DNA of 64,000 nt from an uncultured Shewanella sp. (GCF_947501665.1 NZ_CANMWS010000001.1:248001-312000), one strand, 5' to 3'; shown: positions 27,521-38,407, counted from the stretch's first letter. A program made the numbers and translations. The notes: generated by a model from the letters alone, not told the origin.

Positions 27521-27559
27521 CTTAAATTGGTATGGTTGTAATTACACTACCAATTTAAG
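27521..27559. repeat. Perfect 12-bp inverted repeat after ilvY
   Basis: CTTAAATTGGTA (27521-27532) and TACCAATTTAAG (27548-27559) flank a 15-nt loop, 25 bp beyond the ilvY stop on its strand. No T-run follows in the ilvY direction. The TACCAATT core is shared with the palindrome at 511-578, so it may be a dispersed repeat used as a transcript end. The rest of 27309-27583 holds no gene visible. Confidence 0.6.
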
Positions 27560-27583
27560 GTTCTTTTCGTGTGATCAGTTAAT

Positions 27584-28456
27584 TTATATTGCTTTTAAAA
27601 ATGCGCTGATCACGGGCTCTTCTTGGCGCTTTATTTTACAGCAGCAACCTAATTCAAAAGGTGCTATGGCGATAGGTGAAGGTAGGAGTTGGATCCTATC
27701 TCTCACAGGACTATTTTTAATGACAACTTCTGGTGTGATGCTGACACCACAACCCAGTGCAACCATAGAGGCAATGGCTTCATGGCCCGATACTTGAGCA
27801 TAAATATTGGGAATTAACCCTAATTTTCTGAACCAATTATCAATACGAATGCGTCCAGGGCCATGTTCAGGAACAATAAAAGGCAGTCTGTCCCAAGGAA
27901 GGTATGATTCGTTAAGTAATTCTTGTACTTTACATCTAAAAGTCGGGGCTATGATGGCTAAAGGAATATTATCGATTTTGGAAAAATGTAAGCTATCAGG
28001 AAAAGGCTCGGGTAAAGCAGTGATAGCGATGTCGGTTCGATTTTGACTTACTTCATGGATTGCGTTCGCAGCATCGCCTGTGGTTAAGGCTATTTCAACT
28101 AAAGGATGTTCTCGCCTGAAGCGGTCAAGTAAACCCGGTAGATGGCTATAAGCGGCCGTTACGGAACAAAATAAATTTAACCTTCCTCTTAGCAGATCTT
28201 GTTTGGGATCGATTTTTGTTTTTAATTTTCCCCAATTATTTAAGGTTTGTTCGGCAAAATGCCGGTATTCAATCCCTGCATTAGTCAGTGAAACGCTGCG
28301 ATTATCTCGCCTAAATAATTGTGCACCCACTTCTTCTTCTAAACGTTGCATGGCACGGCTTAAGGTTGAAGGGCTCACATGCATGGCGTGTGCTGTTTTA
28401 GTAAAGTGTAAGCTATCACATAGGTGAAGATAGAGTTTAATTGTACGAATATCCAT
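27584..28456 (-). CDS. ilvY: LysR-family regulator IlvY
   Basis: IlvY activates ilvC when acetolactate or acetohydroxybutyrate accumulates. The 290 residues have an N-terminal winged HTH (DIRTIKLYLHLCDSLHFTKT, then HVSPSTLSRAMQRLEEEVGA) and a LysR substrate-binding domain. It is divergent from ilvC with a 205-bp shared regulatory region, the classical arrangement. Confidence 0.95.
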   Translation of the reverse strand: MDIRTIKLYLHLCDSLHFTKTAHAMHVSPSTLSRAMQRLEEEVGAQLFRRDNRSVSLTNAGIEYRHFAEQTLNNWGKLKTKIDPKQDLLRGRLNLFCSVTAAYSHLPGLLDRFRREHPLVEIALTTGDAANAIHEVSQNRTDIAITALPEPFPDSLHFSKIDNIPLAIIAPTFRCKVQELLNESYLPWDRLPFIVPEHGPGRIRIDNWFRKLGLIPNIYAQVSGHEAIASMVALGCGVSITPEVVIKNSPVRDRIQLLPSPIAIAPFELGCCCKIKRQEEPVISAFLKAI

Positions 28457-28523
28457 AACATTTGCTCAAGTAGTAAATATTTTTCTTAACGCTGTGATCA
28501 CTAATACAAAACATAGTATTTGT

Positions 28524-28540
28524 GTTGCAAAAAATGCAAT
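28524..28540. promoter_or_regulatory. Candidate IlvY operator
   Basis: GTTGCAAAAAATGCAAT is a near-symmetric LysR-type box (TTGC...GCAA) between ilvY and ilvC. About 45 bp further, TATAGT (28585-28590) could be the ilvC -10. The match to the IlvY consensus is from memory. Confidence 0.55.
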
Positions 28541-28661
28541 ACAGTGTTCCAAATATATCATTTTAAGCAATGAAAAGCTTGCGCTATAGTGGCTTCAATC
28601 GCGATTTGGCTTAATGAGAGTCAATCGCTCCCCGTAGTCCTTTAATGAGGTGGTACAACAG

Positions 28662-30143
28662 ATGGCTAACTATTTTAATTCTCTGAGTTTACGTCAACAA
28701 TTAGAACAGCTGGCTCAGTGCCGCTTTATGGATCGCAGTGAGTTCAGTGAAGGCTGTAATTATATCAAAGACTGGAACATTGTCATATTAGGTTGTGGCG
28801 CTCAAGGTTTAAACCAAGGTTTAAACATGCGTGATTCTGGTTTAAATATTTCTTTTGCACTGCGCCAGCAAGCGATTAGTGAAAAGCGCGCTTCGTATCA
28901 AATGGCCACGGGCAATGGTTTCCGTGTTGGTACTATTGAAGATTTAATCCCAGCAGCGGATTTAGTGTTGAATTTAACCCCTGATAAGCAGCATACCGCA
29001 GCTGTCAATTCAGTTATGCCACTCATGAAGCAAAATGCAACGCTGGCTTATTCTCATGGATTTAATATTGTCGAAGAGGGCATGCAAATTCGTCCCGACT
29101 TAACGGTTATTATGGTCGCACCTAAGTGTCCAGGTACCGAAGTTCGTGAAGAATACAAGCGTGGTTTTGGTGTGCCAACGTTGATTGCGGTTCATCCTGA
29201 AAATGATCCTAATGGCGATGGTTTCGACATTGCTAAAGCGTATGCCAGTGCAACCGGTGGTGACAGAGCCGGTGTATTGCATTCATCATTTATTGCCGAA
29301 GTGAAGTCGGATCTGATGGGTGAGCAAACCATTTTATGTGGCATGTTACAAACGGGAGCTATTTTAGGTTATGAGAAAATGGTTGCCGATGGTGTTGAGC
29401 CAGGTTATGCGGCTAAGCTTATTCAGCAAGGGTGGGAAACGACGACCGAAGCGTTGAAGCACGGCGGTATTACTCACATGATGGATAGATTATCCAATCC
29501 GGCCAAAATTAAGGCCTTTGAAACCGCTGAAGAGCTAAAATCAATTCTTAAACCGCTTTTTGCTAAGCACATGGATGATATTATCAGTGGTCATTTTTCA
29601 CAAACCATGATGGAAGATTGGGCCAATGATGACGCAAATCTTTTAAAATGGCGCAATGAAACGAATGATACTGCTTTTGAAAATGCGCCAGAAAGTGATG
29701 AGGTTATCGATGAGCAAGCGTATTTCGATAAAGGTATTTTTCTCGTTGCTATGATTAAAGCGGGCGTAGAACTTGCCTTTGATACTATGGTTGAAGCCGG
29801 CATCATCGAAGAGTCTGCTTATTATGAGTCATTACATGAAACGCCATTAATCGCGAATACAATTGCCCGTAAACGTTTATATGAAATGAACGTTGTTATT
29901 TCTGATACGGCTGAATATGGATGTTACTTGTTTAATCACGCTGCGTTGCCTATGTTGCGTGATTACGTCAATAATATGCCTAAAGAACTATTAGGCGCAG
30001 GCCTTAGCGATACTCATAATGGTGTCGATAATGTTCGATTAATTGAAGTCAACCAAGCTATTCGTCATACCCCAGTTGAGAAAGTGGGTGCTAAGTTGCG
30101 CGGTTACATGACAGAAATGAAAAAAATTGTAGAAGAAGCTTAA
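28662..30143 (+). CDS. ilvC: Ketol-acid reductoisomerase (class II)
   Basis: Converts acetolactate or acetohydroxybutyrate to dihydroxy acids with NADPH, the second common step of Ile/Val synthesis. The 493 residues match the long class II enzyme of enterobacteria. The start [17 protein letters not shown] is aligned with E. coli IlvC and has GAGG upstream; a GTG 12 bp earlier is ignored. The Rossmann motif is [12 protein letters not shown], and the knotted C-terminal domain carries the metal-ligand helix [12 protein letters not shown] and [11 protein letters not shown]. Confidence 0.97.
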   Translation: MANYFNSLSLRQQLEQLAQCRFMDRSEFSEGCNYIKDWNIVILGCGAQGLNQGLNMRDSGLNISFALRQQAISEKRASYQMATGNGFRVGTIEDLIPAADLVLNLTPDKQHTAAVNSVMPLMKQNATLAYSHGFNIVEEGMQIRPDLTVIMVAPKCPGTEVREEYKRGFGVPTLIAVHPENDPNGDGFDIAKAYASATGGDRAGVLHSSFIAEVKSDLMGEQTILCGMLQTGAILGYEKMVADGVEPGYAAKLIQQGWETTTEALKHGGITHMMDRLSNPAKIKAFETAEELKSILKPLFAKHMDDIISGHFSQTMMEDWANDDANLLKWRNETNDTAFENAPESDEVIDEQAYFDKGIFLVAMIKAGVELAFDTMVEAGIIEESAYYESLHETPLIANTIARKRLYEMNVVISDTAEYGCYLFNHAALPMLRDYVNNMPKELLGAGLSDTHNGVDNVRLIEVNQAIRHTPVEKVGAKLRGYMTEMKKIVEEA

Positions 30144-30174
30144 TGATTAGGTTTGCCCTTAAACGCGAATAATT

Positions 30175-30222
30175 TTTGAGATTGAGATTGAGATTGAGAT
30201 TGAGATTGAGATTGAGTTTGAG
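30175..30222 (+). repeat. Hexanucleotide tandem repeat (ATTGAG)n
   Basis: Six perfect ATTGAG units (30181-30216) with a TTTGAG variant on each side, 32 bp after the ilvC stop codon. It may vary in number by slippage. Being downstream of the stop it would change only the 3' UTR. Confidence 0.9.
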
Positions 30223-30323
30223 TGCAAGATTTAATTTTAAGGAATGTAGAATAGTTGCAATAAGGACGTGAGTAGTATGTTGTTCTTTCATGTGTTTAAT
30301 GCTATTACATTCCGTATTAGCTG

Positions 30324-30366
30324 AAAGACAACAAATGATACAAAGTTTTTGTTGTCTTTATTTTTG
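30324..30366 (+). terminator. ilvC terminator
   Basis: AAAGACAACAAA (30324-30335) pairs perfectly with TTTGTTGTCTTT (30348-30359), followed by ATTTTTGG. It lies about 180 bp after ilvC, beyond the hexanucleotide repeat. Confidence 0.75.
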
Positions 30367-30459
30367 GCTTTGTGGTAAACCTTAAGTATCGCTTTTATGT
30401 TTATGTAAGAGTCGATAACCGAATTTATGCAAAGAAACTGATTAGGATATAGATTAACG

Positions 30460-30555
30460 ATGCGTCATTTAGTTGCTCAGCTCATTATTGTGATTATTAC
30501 CGTCGTGGCTCTCAAGTCACAGCGGGGGCAGCGTATGCTAAATCGATATACCTAA
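30460..30555 (+). CDS. ilvL: ilv operon leader peptide IlvL
   Basis: A 31-codon leader whose residues 4-18 contain eleven Leu, Val or Ile codons (LVAQLIIVIITVVAL). Ribosome stalling there when branched-chain aminoacyl-tRNAs are scarce would favour the antiterminator. It lies just ahead of a strong terminator and 132 bp before ilvG, as in enterobacterial ilvGMEDA. Confidence 0.93.
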   Translation: MRHLVAQLIIVIITVVALKSQRGQRMLNRYT

Positions 30556-30578
30556 TGAGGTTTAAAGATTGAAACAAA

Positions 30579-30612
30579 CCCCCCGCTCCGAAAGGACCGG
30601 GGGGTTTTTTAT
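30579..30612 (+). terminator. ilvGMEDA attenuator
   Basis: CCCCCCGCTCC pairs with GGACCGGGGGG (one mismatch, GAAA loop), followed by TTTTTT. Placed 23 bp after the ilvL stop, it is the transcription attenuator of the operon. Confidence 0.93.
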
Positions 30613-30687
30613 TAGTATCCTTAAAGTTTCAATGGGCTGTAAAGCACAATTTTTTTGTAATGCATGGCAATAGAGGTGACGAGATTA

Positions 30688-32361
30688 ATGGAACAAGGGC
30701 AGAAAATTCGTGGTGCTGATGCAGTAATCAAAGCGTTAGTCGCTCATGGTGTGAATACAATCTTTGGTTATCCTGGTGGCGCTATCATGCCGCTTTATGA
30801 TGCACTTCATGGTAGCACTGTGGATCACCTATTAAGCCGGCATGAACAAGGTGCTGCTTTTGCTGCATTAGGCTATGCGCGAGCCAGTGGCCGAATTGGT
30901 GTGTGCTTTGCCACTTCAGGACCGGGTGCGACAAATTTAGTGACTACCCTTGCCGATGCATTATTAGATTCAGTGCCTATGGTGGCGATTACCGGACAAG
31001 TGCCGAATCATCTTATTGGTACCGATGCTTTTCAAGAGATTGATATGCTAGGGATGTCCTTATCTTGTACTAAACACAGTTTTATGGTGACTCACATTGA
31101 TGAGCTTATTCCTACCTTATATCAAGCCTTTGAAATTGCAACTTCGGGTCGTCCAGGTCCCGTTTTAGTCGATATACCTAAAGATATCCAAGTGGCCATG
31201 CTGGAATATAAAACCCCCTTACATGCTGTAATACCTGAACCTTGGCATCAAGATTCCGATATTGATGCTGCAAAAGCCTTATTACAAGCGGCAAAGAAAC
31301 CCATTATTTATGCCGGTGGTGGTGTGGGAATGGCCAATGCAGTGAGTCAATTACGTGACTTTATTGATGTGACTGGCATGCCTTCCGTTGCAACGCTAAA
31401 AGGGCTGGGGAGCATTACTATCGATACGCCTGGTTATTTAGGCATGCTGGGCATGCATGGTTCAAAAGCGGCAAATATTGCGGTACAAGAAAGTGATTTA
31501 CTCGTGGTCATTGGAGCACGATTTGATGACCGAGTGACTGGACGTTTGTCTTGTTTTGCGAGTAAAGCCAAGGTGCTTCACCTTGATATAGATGCGGCAG
31601 AGTTAGGTAAATTGCGGGCTGCGGATGTTGCTATTGCCAGTGATTTACGTGAAGTGTTACCTGCCATTACTCAAACATTGAATATCAATGAATGGTGCGA
31701 GGAAGTGAAACAACTTCAAGTAACTCATGAGCGACATTATGACTGTCCTGGGGAGCTGATTTATGCACCTTCTATGTTAAGGCGCTTAGCGCAAAAACTG
31801 CCAAAAGACAGCGTTGTGAGCTGTGATGTGGGGCAACATCAAATGTGGGTTGCTCAACATATGTGGTTTGACAGACCTGAAAATCATTTATCCAGTGGCG
31901 GGCTGGGCACGATGGGATTTGGTTTACCTGCGGCGATTGGCGCTAAAGTGAGTCGCCCTGAATCAACCGTTGTTGCGGTATCAGGTGATGGGTCTTTTAT
32001 GATGAATGTACAAGAACTTGCCACGCTTAAGCGTCGGCAACTTCCGGTTAAGATATTGCTTATTGATAACCAAAAGTTAGGTATGGTTAAACAATGGCAG
32101 CAACTGTTTTTTGAAGAGCGTTATAGCGAAACTGATTTATCTGATAATCCTGACTTTGTACGCTTAGCTTCAGCTTTTGACATTCCTGGCCGCACAATTG
32201 ATAAGGCTGATGAAGTCGAAGCGGGTCTTGATGAAATGCTTAATGCGAAAGGGGCTTTTTTATTACATGTTGCTATTGATGATGCACATAATGTTTGGCC
32301 TTTAGTGCCGCCTGGGGCGGCGAATCACAATATGATGGACGAGACGGAGACGCAAATATGA
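30688..32361 (+). CDS. ilvG: Acetolactate synthase II large subunit
   Basis: A ThDP-dependent enzyme condensing pyruvate with pyruvate or 2-oxobutyrate. The start at 30688 is preferred for its GAGGTG site and alignment to IlvG; an ATG at 30664 is in frame. The 557 residues contain the N-terminal PYR domain ([15 protein letters not shown], catalytic Glu in [10 protein letters not shown]). The C-terminal ThDP/Mg motif is [15 protein letters not shown] with a later NQ. The gene is intact, unlike the frameshifted E. coli K-12 ilvG. It overlaps ilvM by 4 bp. Confidence 0.96.
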   Translation: MEQGQKIRGADAVIKALVAHGVNTIFGYPGGAIMPLYDALHGSTVDHLLSRHEQGAAFAALGYARASGRIGVCFATSGPGATNLVTTLADALLDSVPMVAITGQVPNHLIGTDAFQEIDMLGMSLSCTKHSFMVTHIDELIPTLYQAFEIATSGRPGPVLVDIPKDIQVAMLEYKTPLHAVIPEPWHQDSDIDAAKALLQAAKKPIIYAGGGVGMANAVSQLRDFIDVTGMPSVATLKGLGSITIDTPGYLGMLGMHGSKAANIAVQESDLLVVIGARFDDRVTGRLSCFASKAKVLHLDIDAAELGKLRAADVAIASDLREVLPAITQTLNINEWCEEVKQLQVTHERHYDCPGELIYAPSMLRRLAQKLPKDSVVSCDVGQHQMWVAQHMWFDRPENHLSSGGLGTMGFGLPAAIGAKVSRPESTVVAVSGDGSFMMNVQELATLKRRQLPVKILLIDNQKLGMVKQWQQLFFEERYSETDLSDNPDFVRLASAFDIPGRTIDKADEVEAGLDEMLNAKGAFLLHVAIDDAHNVWPLVPPGAANHNMMDETETQI

Positions 32362-32615
32362 TCTACGACATGATTTTAACGGTACATCAACGCGCCGAAG
32401 TATTAGAGCGTGTTTTAAGAGTCATTCGCCATCGTGGTTTTAAGGTGATGAGCATTAACATGCAAGTCCATGAGAATGAGACTAGTATGGTGGATATAGC
32501 CGTAGAGAGTGAGCGGGCAATTACTTTACTGAGTAATCAATTGAATAAATTAATTGATGTGCTTGAGTGCCAAGTCTTACCATCAAAGATAGAAAACAAA
32601 CTTGCTAGCGTATAA
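32358..32615 (+). CDS. ilvM: Acetolactate synthase II small (regulatory) subunit
   Basis: 85 residues forming an ACT-like domain ([20 protein letters not shown], then [11 protein letters not shown]). The start is the ATG overlapping the ilvG stop (ATGA), giving translational coupling; longer in-frame extensions lie inside ilvG. IlvM is required for activity and stability of IlvG. Confidence 0.93.
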   Translation: MIYDMILTVHQRAEVLERVLRVIRHRGFKVMSINMQVHENETSMVDIAVESERAITLLSNQLNKLIDVLECQVLPSKIENKLASV

Positions 32616-32626
32616 GGAAAAAAATA

Positions 32627-33553
32627 ATGGCCGCAAAAACAGCAGAATATATTTGGTTTAATGGTGCAATCATGCCTTGGGCGGATGCAAAAGTTCATGT
32701 GATGTCCCACGCGTTGCACTATGGCACTTCTGTATTTGAAGGTATACGTGTTTATGACACACATTTGGGGCCAGCAGGTTTTAGATTAACGGATCATGTG
32801 CAACGTTTGTTTGATTCAGCCAAGATTTATCGCATGCCTATTCCTTTTAGTTTTGATGAGGTTATGCAAGCTTGTACTGATAGTGTACTGAAAAATGACT
32901 TAAGCAGTGCCTATATTCGCCCATTAGCGTTTTATGGGGATGTGGGCATGGGGATCACGCCCCCTAAAGATGCAGTATGTGACTTATTGGTGGCAGGCTT
33001 TCCATGGGGAGCTTATTTAGGTGAAGACAGTATGGAAGCGGGGGTTGATGTCGCGGTTACATCTTGGAATCGCTTGGCGGCCAATACTATCCCTACTGGC
33101 GCTAAAGCGGGTGGTAATTATCTATCATCACTGCAAATTTCAACGGAAGCCAAACGAAATGGTTTTGATGAAGGGATTGCCCTTGATACTAACGGGTTAG
33201 TGAGCGAAGGCGCGGGTGCTAACTTATTTGTGGTGAAGAAAAACAAAATTTATACCCCACCTGCAACCGCTGCCATTTTAATGGGATTGACCCGCGATAC
33301 GATTATGGTTCTTGCCAGAGACATGGGTTATGAAGTCGTTGAAGAAGCCATGTCACGAGAGTTTTTATATCTAGCCGATGAAATTTTCATGACGGGAACA
33401 GCGGCTGAAATTGTCCCTGTTCGCAGTGTCGATAGAATTGATATAGGTGAAGGGCACCGTGGGCCTATTACTAAGAAAGTACAGCATAGCTTCTTTGGTT
33501 TATTTACCGGAGAAACAAAAGATAAGTGGGGCTGGTTAGAGCCTTTAAAGTGA
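32627..33553 (+). CDS. ilvE: Branched-chain amino acid aminotransferase
   Basis: The short class IV enzyme, 308 residues, catalysing the last transamination of Ile, Val and Leu. It has HYGTSVFEGIRVY near residue 35, the PLP-lysine motif TGAKAGGNYLSS (Lys160) and EGAGANLFVVKKNKIYTP. It lies 11 bp after ilvM in the operon. A second, longer BCAT is encoded at 7352. Confidence 0.96.
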   Translation: MAAKTAEYIWFNGAIMPWADAKVHVMSHALHYGTSVFEGIRVYDTHLGPAGFRLTDHVQRLFDSAKIYRMPIPFSFDEVMQACTDSVLKNDLSSAYIRPLAFYGDVGMGITPPKDAVCDLLVAGFPWGAYLGEDSMEAGVDVAVTSWNRLAANTIPTGAKAGGNYLSSLQISTEAKRNGFDEGIALDTNGLVSEGAGANLFVVKKNKIYTPPATAAILMGLTRDTIMVLARDMGYEVVEEAMSREFLYLADEIFMTGTAAEIVPVRSVDRIDIGEGHRGPITKKVQHSFFGLFTGETKDKWGWLEPLK

Positions 33554-33669
33554 AAATGAGTCGTGGTTAAAGCAGGGTGTTGATTGCATCGCTGCTTTAG
33601 CATTATTGATACAGATGATAATAGCTCATTCTAATATAGGGTTATTTTCTCAAAGATAGGACAATCGCA

Positions 33670-35514
33670 ATGCCAAAATTACGTTCAGCTACCAGTACCG
33701 AAGGTCGTAACATGGCAGGTGCTCGCGCACTCTGGCGTGCTACGGGTGTCAAAGATAACGATTTCGGCAAGCCGATTATCGCTATATCTAATTCTTTTAC
33801 ACAATTTGTTCCCGGACATGTTCACTTAAAAGACATGGGATCTTTAGTGGCCGGCGCCATCGAAGAAGCGGGCGGTATTGCGAAAGAGTTCAATACTATT
33901 GCGGTGGATGATGGCATTGCTATGGGGCATGGCGGTATGCTTTATAGTTTACCTTCTCGTGAATTGATTGCCGATAGTGTCGAATACATGGTTAATGCCC
34001 ATTGCGCCGATGCCTTGGTATGTATTTCAAACTGCGACAAAATCACCCCTGGTATGTTGATGGCTGCATTAAGACTTAACATACCTGTGGTATTTGTGTC
34101 GGGTGGGCCGATGGAAGCGGGTAAAACTAAGCTATCGGATAATATCATTAAGCTTGATTTGGTTGATGCTATGGTGGCGGGCGCCGATGAGCGCGTGTCT
34201 GATGAAGACAGTGAGAAAATTGAGCGTAGCGCTTGCCCCACTTGCGGTTCTTGCTCTGGCATGTTTACCGCAAATTCAATGAACTGCTTAACTGAAGCTT
34301 TAGGCTTATCTTTGCCTGGTAATGGCTCTATGCTAGCCACTCACGCCGATCGCCGTGAATTATTTTTAGAAGCGGGTAGGCGTGTAATGGATTTAACGAC
34401 ACGTTATTACCGTGATGATGATGCATCCGCGCTGCCACGTAATATTGCCAGTTTTAAAGCGTTTGAAAATGCCATGACATTGGATATTGCCATGGGGGGC
34501 TCCAGTAATACTGTATTGCATTTATTGGCGGCGGCGCGTGAAGCAGAAGTCGATTTTACTATGGATGACATCGATAGATTGTCACGTCTTGTGCCTCATC
34601 TTTGTAAGGTGGCGCCGTCAACGCCTAAATATCATATGGAAGATGTTCACCGCGCTGGCGGTGTGATGGGGATTTTGGGTGAGCTTGATAGAGCAGGATT
34701 GTTACACAACGAAGTGCCTCACGTGGCTGGTGAGAGCTTGAAAGCCGTGTTGGCAAAATATGATGTGGCGCAAAGTGATGATGCGGCTGTGCATCAGTTT
34801 TTCTCAGCAGGTCCTGCGGGCATTCCAACGACTCTGGCTTTTAGTCAAAGTTGTCGTTGGCCGAGTCTTGATATCGATCGTGAAGAAGGGTGTATTCGCA
34901 AACGTGAATTTGCGTTTAGTCAAGAAGGCGGTTTAGCGGTGCTATCGGGTAATATTGCCCTTGATGGCTGTATTGTGAAAACTGCGGGTGTGGATGAAGA
35001 GAATCATACCTTTGTGGGGACTGCTCGAGTATACGAAAGTCAAGATGATGCGGTAGCCGGTATTCTTGGTGGTGAAGTGGTGGCCGGTGATGTGGTGGTG
35101 ATCCGCTATGAAGGCCCTAAAGGGGGGCCGGGTATGCAAGAAATGCTTTACCCGACTAGTTACTTAAAATCTCGCGGTTTAGGTAAAGCTTGTGCGCTCA
35201 TTACCGATGGACGTTTCTCTGGCGGCACATCAGGTCTGTCTATTGGCCATGTGTCACCTGAAGCGGCAGCAGGTGGCACCATTGGTCTAGTGGAAACTGG
35301 CGATCGAATTGAAATCGACATTCCTTCTCGCTCTATTACTTTAGCCATTAGTGATGATGCATTAACGGCACGCCGTTATGCGATGGAAGGGCGAGGACAA
35401 GATGCATGGAAACCTGTTGGTCGTGTTAGACAGGTGTCTTCAGCATTGAAAGCTTATGCGCTATTAGCCACCAGTGCCGATAAAGGTGCGGTGCGCGATC
35501 TCACTAAGTTGTAG
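33670..35514 (+). CDS. ilvD: Dihydroxy-acid dehydratase
   Basis: An Fe-S and Mg-dependent dehydratase making 2-oxo acids from dihydroxy acids. The 614 residues have the N-terminal family text [20 protein letters not shown]. Cluster cysteines are in CISNCDK and [16 protein letters not shown], and the C-terminal barrel contains [20 protein letters not shown] 116-bp gap separates it from ilvE, longer than other junctions in the operon. Confidence 0.97.
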   Translation: MPKLRSATSTEGRNMAGARALWRATGVKDNDFGKPIIAISNSFTQFVPGHVHLKDMGSLVAGAIEEAGGIAKEFNTIAVDDGIAMGHGGMLYSLPSRELIADSVEYMVNAHCADALVCISNCDKITPGMLMAALRLNIPVVFVSGGPMEAGKTKLSDNIIKLDLVDAMVAGADERVSDEDSEKIERSACPTCGSCSGMFTANSMNCLTEALGLSLPGNGSMLATHADRRELFLEAGRRVMDLTTRYYRDDDASALPRNIASFKAFENAMTLDIAMGGSSNTVLHLLAAAREAEVDFTMDDIDRLSRLVPHLCKVAPSTPKYHMEDVHRAGGVMGILGELDRAGLLHNEVPHVAGESLKAVLAKYDVAQSDDAAVHQFFSAGPAGIPTTLAFSQSCRWPSLDIDREEGCIRKREFAFSQEGGLAVLSGNIALDGCIVKTAGVDEENHTFVGTARVYESQDDAVAGILGGEVVAGDVVVIRYEGPKGGPGMQEMLYPTSYLKSRGLGKACALITDGRFSGGTSGLSIGHVSPEAAAGGTIGLVETGDRIEIDIPSRSITLAISDDALTARRYAMEGRGQDAWKPVGRVRQVSSALKAYALLATSADKGAVRDLTKL

Positions 35515-35530
35515 TTCTTTTTCATCTATA

Positions 35531-35555
35531 GGCAGGACAGAGCGAATGTCCTGCC
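35531..35555 (+). other. Hairpin between ilvD and ilvA
   Basis: GGCAGGACA and TGTCCTGCC form a perfect 9-bp stem with a 7-nt loop, ending 13 bp before the ilvA start and just ahead of its TTGAGG ribosome site. There is no T-run, so it is not a terminator; an mRNA processing or stability element, or control of ilvA translation, is possible. Confidence 0.65.
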
Positions 35556-35568
35556 ATTGAGGTTTGAT

Positions 35569-37113
35569 ATGCTCGCATTAGCTTCACAGTCACAGTTAGA
35601 ATTAGCCCAATATTATCTACAGAAAATTTTGTTGAGCTCCGTTTATGATGTTGCCAAGGTGACGCCGTTATCGAGTCTTAATAAGCTATCCGCGCGATTA
35701 GGCTGTCAGGTTTTTTTAAAGCGAGAAGATCTCCAACCTGTGCATTCTTTTAAGTTAAGAGGTGCTTACAATAAGATTGCTGAACTCTCATTTGATGAGT
35801 GTCAGCGCGGTGTCGTGTGTGCCTCTGCGGGTAATCATGCTCAAGGCGTAGCAATGTCTGCGGCCGCAAGAGGAATAAGTGCTGTCATTGTGATGCCTGA
35901 GACGACGCCAGACATTAAAGTTGATGCCGTGCGCCGTTTAGGCGGTGAGGTGGTATTACATGGTCAAGCCTTTGATATGGCCAATGCCCATGCACAATAT
36001 TTAGCAAAAACAGAAGGGCGTGTATATGTGGCCCCCTTTGATGATGAAGCGGTGATTGCGGGTCAAGGCACCATTGCACAAGAAATGTTACAGCAACAGC
36101 GGGACTTAGAAACCATTTTTGTGCCTGTGGGTGGTGGCGGGCTCATAGCAGGCATTGCTGCTTATTATAAAGCGGTGATGCCACAAGTGAAAATCATTGG
36201 CGTCGAACCGGAAGATTCTGCTTGTTTAAAAGCCGCATTAGCAGCTGATGAGCGTGTGGTGCTGGATAAAGTCGGGTTGTTTGCCGATGGTGTCGCGGTG
36301 AAACAAATTGGCGCTGAGCCGTTTAAATTGGCACGTGAATATGTGGATGAAGTGATCACGGTTTCTTCAGATGAAATTTGCGCGGCATTGAAAGATATTT
36401 TTGAAGATACTCGCGCGATTGCAGAGCCTGCAGGCGCCTTATCGTTAGCAGGCCTTAAAAAGTATGTTGGTGATAGTGGTAAAGGTGAGAAGGTTGCAGC
36501 AATATTAAGTGGCGCCAATGTGAACTTTCATAGCTTACGCTATGTGTCAGAGCGTTGTGAGCTTGGTGAGCAAAAAGAAGCGATTCTAGCGGTGAAAGTA
36601 CCTGAAAAGCCAGGTGTTTTCTTGCGTTTTTGTGAGTTACTTGAAAAACGTGTCATGACCGAATTTAATTACCGTTTCAACAGCCGTGATAAAGCAGTGG
36701 TGTTTGCGGGGATTAAACTCACTTCAGGACAAAGTGAGCTTGATGGCATCGTGACAAATCTTGAAGATGAAGGTTTTGAAGTTCAAGATTTATCCATGGA
36801 TGAAACGGCAAAGCTACATGTGCGCTATATGGTGGGTGGTCATCCCTCTGAAGTTTTGACAGAACGTTTGTTTTGTTTTGAATTTCCTGAGCATCCTGGC
36901 GCCTTGTTTCAATTCTTAATCACATTAAAAAGCCAGTGGAATATTACGCTGTTTCATTATCGTAACCATGGAGCGGCTTTTGGCCGAGTACTGGCAGGCT
37001 TTGAAGTACCCGAAACTGACAATTTGGCTTTTCAACAATTTTTAAATAAGTTAGGCTTTGAGTATAAAGAAGAAACACATAACCCTGCTTATCAATTATT
37101 CTTAACGAACTGA
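35569..37113 (+). CDS. ilvA: Threonine ammonia-lyase, biosynthetic
   Basis: Deaminates threonine to 2-oxobutyrate, the first committed step to isoleucine. 514 residues, the biosynthetic length, with a PLP domain (HSFKLRGAYNK, Lys62; SAGNHAQGVA; VGGGGLIAGIA) and two C-terminal ACT-like domains (from about 330 and 425) for Ile/Val allostery. The start ATG at 35569 follows GAGG. Confidence 0.97.
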   Translation: MLALASQSQLELAQYYLQKILLSSVYDVAKVTPLSSLNKLSARLGCQVFLKREDLQPVHSFKLRGAYNKIAELSFDECQRGVVCASAGNHAQGVAMSAAARGISAVIVMPETTPDIKVDAVRRLGGEVVLHGQAFDMANAHAQYLAKTEGRVYVAPFDDEAVIAGQGTIAQEMLQQQRDLETIFVPVGGGGLIAGIAAYYKAVMPQVKIIGVEPEDSACLKAALAADERVVLDKVGLFADGVAVKQIGAEPFKLAREYVDEVITVSSDEICAALKDIFEDTRAIAEPAGALSLAGLKKYVGDSGKGEKVAAILSGANVNFHSLRYVSERCELGEQKEAILAVKVPEKPGVFLRFCELLEKRVMTEFNYRFNSRDKAVVFAGIKLTSGQSELDGIVTNLEDEGFEVQDLSMDETAKLHVRYMVGGHPSEVLTERLFCFEFPEHPGALFQFLITLKSQWNITLFHYRNHGAAFGRVLAGFEVPETDNLAFQQFLNKLGFEYKEETHNPAYQLFLTN

Positions 37114-37135
37114 ATGGAAGTATAGGGGTGAGACA

Positions 37136-37170
37136 AAAAAGCCATGCTGAATATTCAGTGTGGCTTTTTC
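37136..37170 (+). terminator. Terminator of ilvGMEDA
   Basis: AAAAAGCCATGCTGAA pairs with TTCAGTGTGGCTTTTT, a long A/T-flanked stem ending in T5. Confidence 0.88.
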
Positions 37171-37276
37171 ATTATGATTCTTTTTTAAGCTTGTGGTATG
37201 TTATTGGCTTGCTATTTTATGTGTCAGTTATTTTTCTGCTCTAGTGTTTTTTGTCTTGTTTTTATAAGGAAATATC

Positions 37277-38407
37277 ATGTTAGTTGCTCCTACCGTTCAG
37301 CCATTTTTCCCGCCTCAACGTATATTAATGGGGCCAGGGCCTTCCGATGTACACCCACAAGTATTAGCAGCGCAAGCTAAACCAACCATTGGGCATCTTG
37401 ACCCTTTATTTGTGGCCATGATGGATGAGCTTAAAGCACTTATTCAATATGCCTTTCAAACGAGTAATGCCATGACGCTGGCTGTATCGGCGCCCGGCTC
37501 TGCGGGCATGGAAACCTGTTTTGTCAATTTAGTTGAGCCAGGGGAAAAGGTGATTGTGTGCCGTAATGGTGTGTTTGGTGAGCGTATGCGTCAAAATGTC
37601 GAGCGTATTGGCGCGGTTGCTGTTGTGGTGGATAATGAATGGGGCGAAGCGGTTAATGTTGATGCACTTGAGGCGGCGCTAAAGGCACATCCCGATGCAA
37701 AATTTGTGGCTTTTGTGCACGCGGAAACCTCCACTGGAGCGTTATCTGATGCTAAAAGTCTTTGTGCACTAGCGAAACAACATGATTGTTTAACTATTGT
37801 TGATGCGGTCACATCCATAGGGGGGGTGGAGCTTAGAGTCGATGAATGGGGCATTGATGCCATTTATGCTGGTAGCCAAAAATGTTTATCTTGTGTGCCT
37901 GGGTTATCGCCAGTGTCTTTCTCGCCTTTGGCTGTTGAAAAACTGAAAGCAAGAGCCACACCCGTGCAAAGCTGGTTCCTCGATCAAAGTCTGGTGATGG
38001 GATATTGGAGTGGAGAGGGCAAGCGCAGTTATCATCATACGGCCCCTGTGAATGCATTATATGCCTTACATGAATCTTTGCGTTTATTAGCTGAAGAAGG
38101 GTTGGAAAATGCATGGCAGCGGCATCAAGATCAACACTTAATTTTACGTCAAGGCTTAGAAAAGCTTGGGCTTGAATTTGTGGTGCAAGAAGCGGTGAGG
38201 TTGCCTCAACTTAATACCGTGTTGATTCCTGCAGGTATCGATGATGGACAAGTGAGATCGCGTTTATTGCAAGATTATAACCTTGAAATTGGCGCGGGCT
38301 TAGGCGCTTTTGCAGGTAAAGCATGGCGCATTGGATTAATGGGCTATGGCGCACGACGTGAAAATGTGAGCTTGTGTCTTAAGGCGTTGAGTGATGTGTT
38401 GAATTAG
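37277..38407 (+). CDS. Class V aminotransferase (alanine--glyoxylate / serine--pyruvate type)
   Basis: 376 residues, PLP fold type I. The start [14 protein letters not shown] and the PLP-lysine motif [14 protein letters not shown] (Lys202) are typical of AGT-like enzymes, as are AETSTGAL and [20 protein letters not shown]. It probably transfers an amino group to glyoxylate or pyruvate from Ala, Ser or Asp. It lies just after the ilv operon but behind a terminator, with its own RBS (AAGGA). Confidence 0.9.
   Translation: MLVAPTVQPFFPPQRILMGPGPSDVHPQVLAAQAKPTIGHLDPLFVAMMDELKALIQYAFQTSNAMTLAVSAPGSAGMETCFVNLVEPGEKVIVCRNGVFGERMRQNVERIGAVAVVVDNEWGEAVNVDALEAALKAHPDAKFVAFVHAETSTGALSDAKSLCALAKQHDCLTIVDAVTSIGGVELRVDEWGIDAIYAGSQKCLSCVPGLSPVSFSPLAVEKLKARATPVQSWFLDQSLVMGYWSGEGKRSYHHTAPVNALYALHESLRLLAEEGLENAWQRHQDQHLILRQGLEKLGLEFVVQEAVRLPQLNTVLIPAGIDDGQVRSRLLQDYNLEIGAGLGAFAGKAWRIGLMGYGARRENVSLCLKALSDVLN

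Noticed and set aside
27584..28456. Generic LysR regulator call
   Set aside because: Divergent placement next to ilvC with a TTGC/GCAA box makes the specific IlvY call the better one.
30175..30222. CRISPR-like or longer direct repeats
   Set aside because: The unit is only 6 bp without spacers; it is a simple microsatellite.
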